Assembly: GCA_025331565.1 (NCBI GenBank)
Contig: JAFREQ010000026.1
Location: 3,162,001-3,226,000, forward strand
Length of the DNA: 64,000 nt
Direction of reading: 5' to 3'
Origin: Holacanthus passer
Taxonomy: Eukaryota > Chordata > Actinopteri > Pomacanthidae
A program made the translations under genes and the position numbers. The notes beneath the pieces are model-generated. The model ran no database searches. It saw only the letters and a list, made by a program, of their open reading frames with translations, and was not told the origin of the DNA. Below, piece after piece: positions 39,321 to 50,540 of this stretch. Every line of letters starts with the position of its first letter. Within the stretch, counting starts at the first letter, position 1.

Positions 39321-39689
39321 TGTAACATCCAGCTGATCTGTGCATTTGGTATTTCCTGTTTTATTTTGGTAACTAACTCCTGATTTTCCTCACCTGTGTC
39401 TCATTACTCACCTGTACCTGATTTAGCTCATAGTCAACCCAGAACACACGTCTTTGTTTTCTCTGCTGTTCTGTCCGATCGTCTTTGTCCATCCAGCATC
39501 TTTCTAGTGTTTGTTCTCAAGGTTTTTGACTTAGCTCTGTTTGGTTTTTGGATTTTTTGTCTTGTCCCTGTCTGGGTTTGTTTGCTTCGATCAGATCTGA
39601 CCTCCTGTGTGTGATCACCTCTTTCTTCAGTAAAGACCTTTTTGAATCGTCCTCTTGTTCTCAGTCTCCTTGAATCGTTCCAGGTTACA
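39321..39689 (+). mobile_element. Solo-LTR-like element
   Basis: It is bounded by TGTAAC and GTTACA, the inverted TG...CA ends of an LTR. The body is T-rich (GGTTTTTGGATTTTTTGTC, CTGTCTGGGTTTGTTTGC) and ends with AGTAAAGACCTTTTTGAA, a poly(A)-signal-like block. No gag/pol sequence flanks it. A target duplication is not evident, so the call is tentative. Confidence 0.5.
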
Positions 39690-42600
39690 ATAATCAACAT
39701 GTGGATAACTGGAACTGGTCCTCATTAAAAGAAACCAAACGTAACCTTCACCACAGCTTAACATCGATTCATATTGTAGATAATTTGAGAAACACAGTCA
39801 CTGAACGTAAGCTGGGTTTCGCAGAATTGCCCGATATCGGTGTTTTTGTCCAGGAGGTTTTGAAAAACCTTGTGTCCCTCGATTCTGCTTCTTTTTAAAG
39901 GGACTAAGATTGGGGTGAAGAAAGGAGGATTGAAAGAGACAAAGGTCCTGATCCAGATTCAAACCCCAGACATGTTGTCCAGATAAGACCGATTTTTATA
40001 TCAGAAGAAAAAGATGATTCACCTTGAACGTCAGACTGAACAGCAACGTTTTTACAACCCAACCCGGCTGAAAGTCTGTTGGCTGAGTGGAGTCAGACAC
40101 GTGCTCTGTTACACACCGACAGTGATGTAGAAAACACAGACACGTGGACGTCACCGCAGCAAAGTGTGAAGTCAAACCACCGGAGGTCAGCAAAAACTGT
40201 TTTTTCCAACTTGTCCACAACAGAATTAGTTTTTGGTGTTTGTGCTCCAGAAGGACGCAGATGAGAGTTTTCTGATTTGGTTCAGACACAAAAACAACTT
40301 GGTTAAACTTCATTAAAGTTCAGGATTGATCATGGTAAAAGAAACCGGTGTTGATCTTTGGTCGGAAACAGTGAGCAGTGATCTCCTGTGTCAAAGTGTC
40401 AGGAGTTTATTGGGAGTTTGAAACACAAAATACTGTCTCTGTTCTTTCTTGTAAATCTTCCTTCTGGACAGTCTTTTAAATTTTAACGATTTAAACCACT
40501 GATTGTAGTGAACCGTCCTTCTCGTCAGCCTGTCTGAGCTCTAACGTTGAGCTGTGTGTTCGAAAAAAAAAGGAAGACAGAATCTGAAATACAAATCTCA
40601 AGTTGTGATGAAGAGTGTTGTCACTACTGTTAAAGGACAAACAAAATTAGTTTCCCCATTTTCATTTTTTTCATGTGTAAATATTAACGTTTACATTCAG
40701 GCAAAGTGGAAAATGCTTCAAATGAAGATTTCGTGAGCAGCTAAAACAAACATTTGGGAAACATTTTGCACCAACTTTGTTCCCCTTGAAAAATGTGTTT
40801 CCTCTGGCAAATCTCATCCCAAAAACAAATGAAGTCATTTCACTGTCGGTGGACTGTCTTCGTTTTTCTGCCAGTGTCCAACTATAAAACAAAATGCTTT
40901 AAAACAGAATTAGAAAGAAAGCAGCTTTTGAATGTACGGCCGCGAGCTGCCTCATTAATCCTCCACTAATTGGCTCCATTGATTCAGGCCTGATGTTCTG
41001 AAGCCGCATGTTCGTCTCTTTGTCATTAATTAAGTGCGTTTCTGCCAGAACAAGTTTCCTTTAGCAGCCAAATATCAACTCAAACCGTGTTGATTTCAGG
41101 TGATAAAAATATGTCTCACCAGGTCGACATGTTAAAACTACTTCCTGTTTGTAGTCGTGTGTCTGTTCTTCAAAGTCAAAGTCATTTTCCAACATTTAAT
41201 GAGACCAGATGACGGCGTGTGTCCTGTGGAACTGTTGGTTTGTTGCTCCTCTCCTCTCGTCCTCACCTCTCGTCCTCTCCTCTCGTCCTCACCTCGTCCT
41301 CTCCTCGTCCTCACATCCCTCTGTCTTCACATGCTTTTTGCCCTTTTAAGACTTGAGGCTCATGTGAACTCTCTTCCTTCTGTTTGCGGTTCGATATCTT
41401 TGTCTCCAAACCTGCCCCAGCTCCCTTTGTACTGATTTCCCTAAAGAAATGAAATGTCTCTTTCCTCTTCTTGCTCTCACTCATTTTGTTTTTTGGAAAG
41501 GTCTTTTTATAGATTTTATCTTTTTTGACTCTTGGTGGGTTTCATGTGTGCAGACTCTCAAAGTGAATAGCTTTGTCCAGATCAGGTTCAGCCTCATATT
41601 CTGTCAGCTTTCACCAACATGTCTGTCTGTGAACGCTGATGATCCTCTTAGCTTCGTTTGTGTGATCAGATTGTAAAACCGCCTCAAACCTGTATGAACA
41701 GCTGGACCAGAAACCTTTCACTAAATCCACTAAATCTTTGTCACCTCGCTCTCAGGTCCAGCGAATCCTCTTGTCGCTATTAGATCAGTTGTTCACGACC
41801 TTTTTACCTTATGATTCTTGTAAGGAAGCATTAGTTCATGTTTTTGAACCGACATATAATTAATTGATAAAGTTGTGGTGATGAAGATCCAGCAGAAACT
41901 GAACATTAATATTCACTTGGAGCCATTTTTCTGACAATATATTTCAAACATTCATGCACCTTCCATCCCCACCGAGTGTTGTTTGTGCTGCGATAAGAGC
42001 AAACCAAAAGATGCCATAAAACCAAAACATGAGCTAAAAATCGTTACACATAGTCATTTAATCCTTTGTTAATTTAAAGTGTTGAATCAGTGCAGCTTTA
42101 AAATGAATCTGCTTGGTGACATTTTGCTTCACAATGATCCAGTATTGCTCCTAAAAGAAAAATGTAAAAGTTTGTGATTAGTGTTTTTTTCTTCATTCTT
42201 ATCCTGTTACACAAACTCTGATACGTCTTGTGACGTCCTGACCATTTAACATCACATTATAGAAGCACATCAGACCAAACATCAGCTATTTTCCTGGTGG
42301 AGACGTCCCAGAATTCAAACTTCCACACTCATTTTCTTCAACAATATATAAAACATTTTCTTTATTACATGATCTGTGTGATAACAATTTAAAATAATGA
42401 AGTATTTATTTTTGAAAATGACAATCTCCTTTTTTTAAAAGTTGAATTTTTTGTCATTCCATTTCATACTGATGTAAAATCTTTACGCTCCTCTGTGTTA
42501 AAAATTGAAGCCTGGCGAAGACGTTCGTTCAGTCTCTACAACTATTTCCAGCCTGTTTGGGTCTTTTCTTCCATGTGACCTCCCTTGTCACTTCGAGTTG

Positions 42601-42914
42601 CCACGTTGTGACTGTGAAAAGCCTGGAATAGTTCAGACATTATTGATTTTTTTTCTCCCCATCTTGAGTGGCAAGCAATGACTTTGTATCTGACAATGAC
42701 AGAAACTTCAGATTGGAATTGATTTGAGTCCAAAGGGCTTTGGTACGATTAAGATTTAATGAATCATCTGTTTGTTATGTAACATGACGTTAACGGCGCC
42801 TGTTGTCTAACGATCCTTCCTATAATCAGAGCTGATCCTGAATCAGCTTCAGGTGCTGACGTCTGCAAACAGCGGATATTTACAACTGGACGACTTAATA
42901 TAAAAAACCCTTAA
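39690..42914. other. Intergenic, no gene recognised
   Basis: Contains a pyrimidine-rich tandem region (CCTCTCGTCCTCA variants, 41247-41312) and a homeodomain-site-rich island at 40935-41090. No exon is supported. Confidence 0.65.
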
Positions 42915-43600
42915 TGCTAAAGACTAATGATTCTCATGATTATTAATTAATCAGTGTTCATTTTTCTCGTTGATTGTTTCAGGAAGGGCTCAATGCAAAC
43001 TCTTCAAATTTTTTTTAAACCAACAATCCAAAACTCAAAGATGTTCAGTTTGTGATGATATGAAACAGAAAAGCAGAAACATATTTGAGGAGCTGGAACC
43101 AACAAAACATTTTAACCATCCACCACTTTGGTCCAGACTGAAATATCTTAACTACTATCAGATCGATTGCCATGAAATTTTGTACAAAACATTCATGATC
43201 CCCAGAGGATGAATCCTACGGACTTTGACGACCTCCTCACTTTTCATCCAGCATCATTAACAGGTTGACTTTTTTTTATTTTTACTGAAATATCTCAACA
43301 ACGTTTGGACGAATTGATGTAAAATGTTTGTTCATCCCTCAGTAACCAGACAGTCTAATGACTTTGAGGATCCCCTAACTGTTCATGTAGCGCCATCACC
43401 AGGTCTAAATTGTAAATTTTTTTTATGAATTAAGTGATTGAAAGTTGAATTTTGACTCCAGCAGTGGACAAACAATCAAAACCTCCAGATACTAACTGGA
43501 CCTTATGGTGAAATTCTTTCATCAATTATCAAAACTATTGTTGATTCAATTTTCTGTTGATCGCCTAATTGATTAATCATTTCAGCCCTAGACAATTAAA
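42915..43600. mobile_element. TAGGGCTGCA-type MITE split by another tandem repeat
   Basis: The left half (AACAATCCAAAACTCAAAG, GAGGAGCTGGAACCAACAAA) and right half (ATCAAAACTATTGTTGATTC, ATTTCAGCCCTAGA) belong to one element. Between them (about 43120-43450) lie two tandem units of a different repeat (GAAATATCTCAACAACGTTT, GAGGATCCCCTAACTGTTCA). Confidence 0.6.
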
Positions 43601-43846
43601 AATGTTTCAAAAGTAACTGTATTGAACCTGTTTAACTGTGTTGCAGCTGAGAGATAAATGGAACCACACAAATCATGATAATAATAATTTTAATAGTATT
43701 TTTTTAGATAAACACAAAAACCTTCTAATGCCGCTGAGCTCTGTTAAAGAATAGATTGTGTGTGTTTCTGTTTGTGTGTCGTTGTGTATTTGAACATAAG
43801 ACCGCATGCGTGTGTTTCTGCACGTGCATTTATGAACACACACATT

Positions 43847-43848
<2 letters not shown>

Positions 43849-43877
<29 letters not shown>
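43849..43877. repeat. (CA)14 microsatellite
   Basis: Pure CA array. Confidence 0.9.
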
Positions 43878-43880
<3 letters not shown>

Positions 43881-45920
43881 TGCAGAAGCAGCAGAAATTC
43901 TCATCATTGCTGCAAAAACTGTCACCGGACTGTTTCTCTACACTGCAATTACAGAAGAGAGAGCGGCGGGCCTTATTTAAGGACAAATGTTTGCCGTGTA
44001 GGCAGACAGAAGCAGAAAAGGTCCCGAACCCACAACCCTTAATTACCTCACAGTGACGCACAAGAGCCTCTGAAGGAAGCTGGGCTGACAGAGTGAACTT
44101 GTCCAAGTGTATGTTATTTACCGATCCAGTGAACTCGGAGCCGCTTTGTCCTGAGGGTTCAAAAGGAACGGGCGGAGCGAGGTGCTTCTCCTCCTGAATA
44201 GTTTATTATTCAGCGCAATGACATTATTATTTCCCCTCTTTGATATTCTGCTCTTTAATAGTCTTTTCTTTCAGTTCATAAAAAGTTGAAATATTAATCC
44301 CGGTGAGGGAAGATCAAAGCCGCTTCATCATCCCTTTAACACGCTTGAAATGTTCTGCGACATGACAGACAGTTCGAACGGACTTGTGCAGCCCACGCTG
44401 GAAACATCTCGTGTCTTCGGAGTCCTGGGCAGCCTTTAAGGGGCTTAGCATTATGATTTAATGGCAGCAACTGACAGCGTTTTGCATTAATCATCTCCTC
44501 CGCCCACACAGGTTTGAAACAGATGCTTTTCCCCCCCTACGTGTTAATGATGCAGATTGTGTCAAATAAACCAGGAGATTTTAAAGAGGGTGTATAAAAA
44601 GAAAAAAAAGAATTGATCTGACAGATGGAGTGAAGGGATTCATTGTGACAGGATGCAATCAGCGGCTGCTTGAGTGCATAAATACAGCCGGAGGGGTTCG
44701 GCAAAGCTGGTTAAGAGCAAATAAAGAAAAGAGGTGAGAAAATTTGTCGGGGCATGTTGTGGAATCTAAAATTAAGATTTCATTTTAGGATGACCTGGAC
44801 GTCAGAAGCCTGATGTGTTCTTTCAGTCAGGCCTCATTGGGCGACTGTTCAAGGTCAGTGATACAGAAAACGGCGAGCTGTCCGTCACTCAGTAAATCGG
44901 TCATGTAATTATGACCGTGGCGTGAACAGAGGAGCCGCCTCCTGCTGAGTTAAACACACCTCATCACACCTGGACGCGCTGCTGATTGACTCCTGGACGC
45001 GTCTCATGGATGCTCTGATTCGTCTGCAATCATCATTAAGCTGCACAGCAACGAGTCTCTCAGACCAACATGCGATACAGAAACCTACTTATATCTGAGC
45101 GCAGGCCTTGTTGTTTTGGACCGAACTCTGCTGTGTTTGTTAAATCCTCCAATACAAAAAACTTTTCAGGTGCACGGCTGTGAAAAGAATCCTTTGATTA
45201 ATTAAACAGTATGACCTCTGACCTTTTGGAAAATGGCTTTAGAAGCTCTGGACCAAAATCTATTTATTTACAACTTAATAGGCTTCAATGACTAAAATGT
45301 ATAACAGCATTATTAATAGAAAGGATAAACACCAGCTAAAAGTATTTTCATGTTCCTTTCAAGTTTGTCTTATTAAAAGTTAAGTTAAAATATTACTGAT
45401 TCCACACAGGGAAAGTGAAGCATCAAGAACCTGTGCATGTTGGGTAAAAACAAGCCAACTTCATGCAACAGCGACATGCGACCGAAAATCTTCTGCAGAG
45501 GAAGTGACCTGAAATGTCAAACAGTTTTTTGAAGAAACATTCACTTAATTCAACGCGGCCTAAACGACGTGTTGTTCAGGTCGAGAGGAAGGAAGATCCC
45601 ATGAAAGCATCCACACAGATGACAGCTACAGTGATGACTCACTCGCTCATGAAATTAGATGTGACAGCCACCGGTGGAGTCGAACTCAGAGAGCCGGGCT
45701 CCGTGTTTTTAACTTTCTATCGCATTTGCTCGACACCAGTACAGTAATGATGCTCATTAATCATAGTCTTATTTCACACCAATGACTTGTGAGACTCGAG
45801 ATACAGCAATTAGTGATGAGTCACCGCTGGAATTAACACCCGATCCTGATGGTTCGTCGAAGAGCTGGCTGCCACGCGAACTGATGACCAATCAAAAACC
45901 AGCACGGAGAAGACATACTG

Positions 45921-45921
<1 letters not shown>

Positions 45922-45960
<39 letters not shown>
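45922..45960. repeat. (TG)19 microsatellite
   Basis: Pure TG array. Confidence 0.95.
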
Positions 45961-45961
<1 letters not shown>

Positions 45962-48051
45962 AGAGGGAGATACAGAATAGCTCTGACGTGATCCTCTTAT
46001 GTCACCTCATCTTCCTTCTTTCCTTCCTTCCCTCCATTTGAGGTGTTTTCCGGAGCAGGAGCCGCTCTTTGCTAACGAGGCGGCTCAGCGGCGGTCGTCT
46101 CGGTGCGTGTAATTAAGGCCGCGCTCTGCGGATGGATGCCTCGCTGAAAGGAGATTCCCCCTCTGTCAGTCTGCCCTCTCTTTACTTTTCTCTCTCTGCC
46201 CTTCCCTTGACATAAAACTCCCAATTTACCCAAAACAAGCTCTCAAACTGCTTTCAGGGAAGGAAAACAGAGGTGGACAGAGTCACTGCGCCTCTGGGAT
46301 GCGCTGCTGCAAGAAGAGATGTTATATAATCAGAATTTATTCATATAAGGAAGAAAATAATTACTCAAGCTGGAGCGTAATCCTCGAAAAGCCCTTCATC
46401 ACTTCTACCTGAACAAATTAACTGTTGTGATGGAAAAACATCCACGATGCCACCTACACTTCTATTCGTGTTTTTCCTTCATCTCAAGCAGAAGACAAGT
46501 GGACAAGAACTCAGGCTATTTTTAGCTCCTGAAAAGTTGACATTTTGGAGATATGAGACCATGATATGAGGTTTTTATCTGCTACCAGAGAAGTGGTGGG
46601 ACGCCATCAGGGACCAGGCTGGAAAAACTACATTTTACGAGATCGAAGAGTCATGAGACTCCAGCACTTTATACACAACATGATTAAAACATGCACATAG
46701 CACACACACGTACACACACTTTGATTAGATACTCACTGAACTAATGGCTAACACAGCCTTTAACCCTTTTCCTCCTTTTTCCAGGGAAACCACAAAGTCC
46801 AATTCTCCAGAAACTAAAGGAAGAACCTGAATAAAGATAAGAAAGACATAAAGACTAAATAAACATAGCAAATGCAGAACCTGTCGTACAGGACGGGATC
46901 CCTCATGGCTTGTTCAGTATGAACATGATGTGAATCAGCAGAAATCTGCTCAGTTCTCCAGAAGAGTTCAGACACTTTGAGAAGCTGCTCTCTGAGGCTC
47001 ATTAAGACACTTTATCTTGGTCTATATTTCAATTTGTCTCCCATCTGGATCTGACATAGCTGATTATTTGTTAATTTATTGTGGGACATTTTAATCCCCT
47101 GCTGCGAGAGAGGACATCGCTCCTTCAAACTTATTTTATTCACAGAAAATGTTCAGCTTTGCATCTGGATACGGATCCAAAAATACACATACTGAACCTA
47201 AACATGGTAAATTTTTGTCTTCATGCATTAAGTCAATCAGCCTTTATAATCTGCACAGTGTGTTCAGTGTGTCCCTGTGTTCAGATGAGACAAAACCTCT
47301 GACGTTGGAATAAAGGAATGGACAGAGGATGTAGAGACACAGATGTGAGATACACAGAAACATAAAGAAGGACAGGTGAGACGTCGAACATGTGTCATCA
47401 AAGTGAATTTCTTCGATGTTTCCTTGTTGTTGTGAAGTCGCCTCGCAGCTCGGCGTTTTGTCTTATTGCTGCTTTCGGTTCCTGCTGTTTGCTGTCAACA
47501 GTAAATTGTCACCCTGACCGGAGCGACAGGTGGGCCGCACCTGCCGACAGGAGACGACCCGGCGTCTTCACAGAGACACTGTGGACATCCAGGCAAAACC
47601 AACAGACATCTTTTCAGCTGCCGGGGGAATAAAGTTGGTATTTGTTTTAGCTGCTTCCTGTCAATTTATTTCAGTATCTCAGGCTCACCAACTAAATGTA
47701 AATGGCACAGCAGTCTCATATATGGCTTATTTTTTGGGTGCATTTTCTGAACGTTAACATAAGTCAACGCTGACTTTTAGTTCCACGTAAGACACAGACA
47801 CCAGACTCCTGAGCCTCTTCGCTTTCTCACTCTTTCTACTGCGTCACCTGTTGATTCATGGTATTTAGATGCATCTGCTCTCTACAGGAGCTAATGTGAA
47901 GGATTCGCTGTCTCACCTGCATGTAGAGTTTGACTTTTACACATGTCTGTCTAAAGTCGTATGAGGATGAGCTCCATCATAAAAGCATTTCAAAGACCAC
48001 ACCGGGTAAGATATTGATTTATAACAGTTTTAATGCAAATTCAGATTCAGA

Positions 48052-48086
48052 GGGATGGATGAAGGGATGAAGGGATGAAGGGATGA
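48052..48086. repeat. GGATGAAG octamer repeat, about four copies
   Basis: Tandem GGATGAAG units with minor variation. Confidence 0.85.
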
Positions 48087-49323
48087 GAGTTAGTTCAGTG
48101 TTCAGCCCAGTAAGAAGACACTGGGTTCGAATCCACAGGCCTTTGTGGAGTTTTTCTTTCTGTGTCTGAGAGGTCACATGAAACTGCAGATAAATGTATT
48201 TTTGCTAATATATCTCCTGCTTCATCCGACACAAAAGCTTTTTTTTGATGCTCATAGTTGTGAATGGAAACTCTAAAACTGCCTGTAGGTGTAAATGTGA
48301 ATATCATTATAGATATTTTTCAGCTTTTTGTTAGAAAATTGTAGAATCTGCACAGGTGTAAAAAAAAGGGCTCTTGTTCCTCACTGCATCTTTCTGAATG
48401 TTAATAAGATCTGAATGAATCATTTTTCCTCCAGACATCGAGACAGACAGACTCAGTGTCTCACATGTGGACAGCAGTGTCCAATTATGTCTCATGAATA
48501 TCTGAGTGTCTGGGGATTTTTCTGACAATCATCCTCCCTGGTTTGAAGTTGACTGGATCAACTGATCAATAAACCCTTTATTGAACACGTTGGAGCTGCT
48601 CTGGCTCGGGGGGCGACCTCTGCTAAAAATAGAAGAAAAGAAACAGGAGGAATCAGGATAAACTCAGGTGAAAGAAGAGAGAGCAAGTTCCAAATCTGTT
48701 CATTCAATGGAGAAAAATCAGTGTATATTATGTGAAGGGGTTGCTCATAGTGACAAACCTACAGAAAATCTATGTTCTGGATTTCCCGATTGTTTGTCCA
48801 ATCAGTTTAGAATCCTGAGGTTTCTGTGACCGAGGCGTATTCACACAACATTACATCTATTTAAGAGTTGAGTCATAGTTTGTTCTGCTCAGCTGATGTT
48901 GTTCATGCTTCACGATCTGAGGGCAGATTGAGCCAAATCGCCTAATGTCCCCAACATGGAAGTGTCTCCAGCTGAACCATGAGCCTTTGGCCGATGTGCA
49001 ACAAAAACTAATGAACTCGTGGTCGTGGATGAAATCGCCCGGTTGTTGTGAATGAAATGATAAACCGGCATCTCAGTCATTAAAAGTGGGGGGAGAGAGA
49101 GACATGAGTCATGCAGCCTCCAGCACGATCAAAGCTTCCTGCTCCTCCATCTCCGTCTCTGCTGTTGGACCCGAAACAGGCTCTGAAGCAAACGATCAAT
49201 GCAGCGAACTCAAAGGAGCAAGAATACGATATGTGCAAAAACAGCAGTCGAATAATGTGTGGAAACATTCGTCTTCTGCATTGTTATAGTTGGATCAGTG
49301 TTTGCACCAGAGCTGAATCATAT

Positions 49324-49325
<2 letters not shown>

Positions 49326-49355
<30 letters not shown>
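49326..49355. repeat. (TG)15 microsatellite
   Basis: Pure TG array. Confidence 0.95.
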
Positions 49356-49356
<1 letters not shown>

Positions 49357-50326
49357 TGCAGAACATGTTTGGTCACTTAAACACAGAGTGAAAGTGGAAA
49401 ATTGTGCAGCTGGTAATATTTTTGTTCTTTTTATTGTTGTTGTTATTTGTGTTCATATATTTGACCTGAGGTTTGACTCAGTATTAGATGTTACCTGTTT
49501 GTTGTTGCTGTGTTGTTTGTCTCGTTTACTTTCATTTACAGCATCATTAACATCATTTATCTCTGATATGAAGTTCAAAATAATTGTTCCCGTTAATCAC
49601 AAAATGTTTTATTAATGATGAAGCTGTCAGAGTTTTATTGCACTGAGTAAATAATCAGGCTAATTTATAATTCATCATAATGCTATGTGTTATGTAGCAT
49701 GTTAGCATATAGAAAGTGAAACAAGACTGTGTAATAATATTATAACAATAACACTAATATAATATATAATAAGGTATTTTGACACATTTTCTTCCAACAT
49801 GTGTAAAGATGTGAACATTTTTATTAGTGTTTGTTGCACATTATTACACAAATGAGTGACAGAACAAATCATCATTTCTCTCTCAGTAACTAAATCAAAT
49901 CATCCATCCTCGGGGCCCTCGCTCTCCTGCACATCAGGGGAAAAGGTGAATCCTGAAAGTCAAAGCTTCCACAGTGAAAAACCTGTAAAGTCGACACAGC
50001 TTTGATTTGGCTGGAGACAGAAGATCTGTTTGGAGGAAACTGACTGAGTCACCAGGTCTGAGTGAAGGAGAGGCTGCAGAAGTCTGAGGGAACAATGGAA
50101 AAGTCATTTACTGCTCATCTGCAAAGCAAAGTTCTCAGATCTGATGCTTGATCGTTACACTGAATCCGTGAGGATGTGATGAGACAAGATTTTCAACCAA
50201 GTGATTAAAAATGATAAAAAATGAAGATGAAAATAATCTTATGATGACAACAGTGACACATGGAGACTCCGAACTGCAACCAGCTGATTGGCAGTCACAG
50301 AAATGACCTCATCACTTCCAAGTAAC

Positions 50327-50342
50327 GAGTAATCCATTACTC
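50327..50342. promoter_or_regulatory. Palindromic homeodomain dimer site (TAAT-CC-ATTA) upstream of the second CART gene
   Basis: A perfect 16-bp inverted repeat, GAGTAATCCATTACTC, contains TAATnnATTA, the P2-type site bound by paired-class homeodomain dimers. It lies about 140 bp upstream of the TATA-like box. That it functions is inferred. Confidence 0.4.
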
Positions 50343-50464
50343 CCCAGTAACGACCCCCTGCAGCTGCTGTTGTTGTTGACTTTTTTTTTTTGCCCAGCAA
50401 CTTTTCCTGGATGACTCACCCGAGGCGGCTGTTACGCATGACACAAAGAAAAAAAAAGCAGAGG

Positions 50465-50472
50465 ATAAAAAG
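50465..50472 (+). promoter_or_regulatory. cartpt: TATA-like box of the second CART gene
   Basis: ATAAAAAG sits about 76 bp before the preferred start codon, in a region that turns GC-rich right after it. A start site near 50495 would leave a leader of about 45 nt. The match is weaker than in the upstream CART gene. Confidence 0.5.
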
Positions 50473-50540
50473 GTGTTTGCAGCCGTGGGAGCGACCACTC
50501 GAGGCGGGACAGGCTGCACACGATGCCGCGCACCGGGACC

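Larger units (their letters stand above)
43601..50320. other. Intergenic, no gene recognised
   Basis: Holds three CA/GT microsatellites (43849-43877, 45922-45960, 49326-49355), a GGATGAAG octamer repeat (48052-48086) and possible regulatory islands at 44150-45070, 45730-45850 and 46020-46180. No exon was recognised. Confidence 0.65.
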
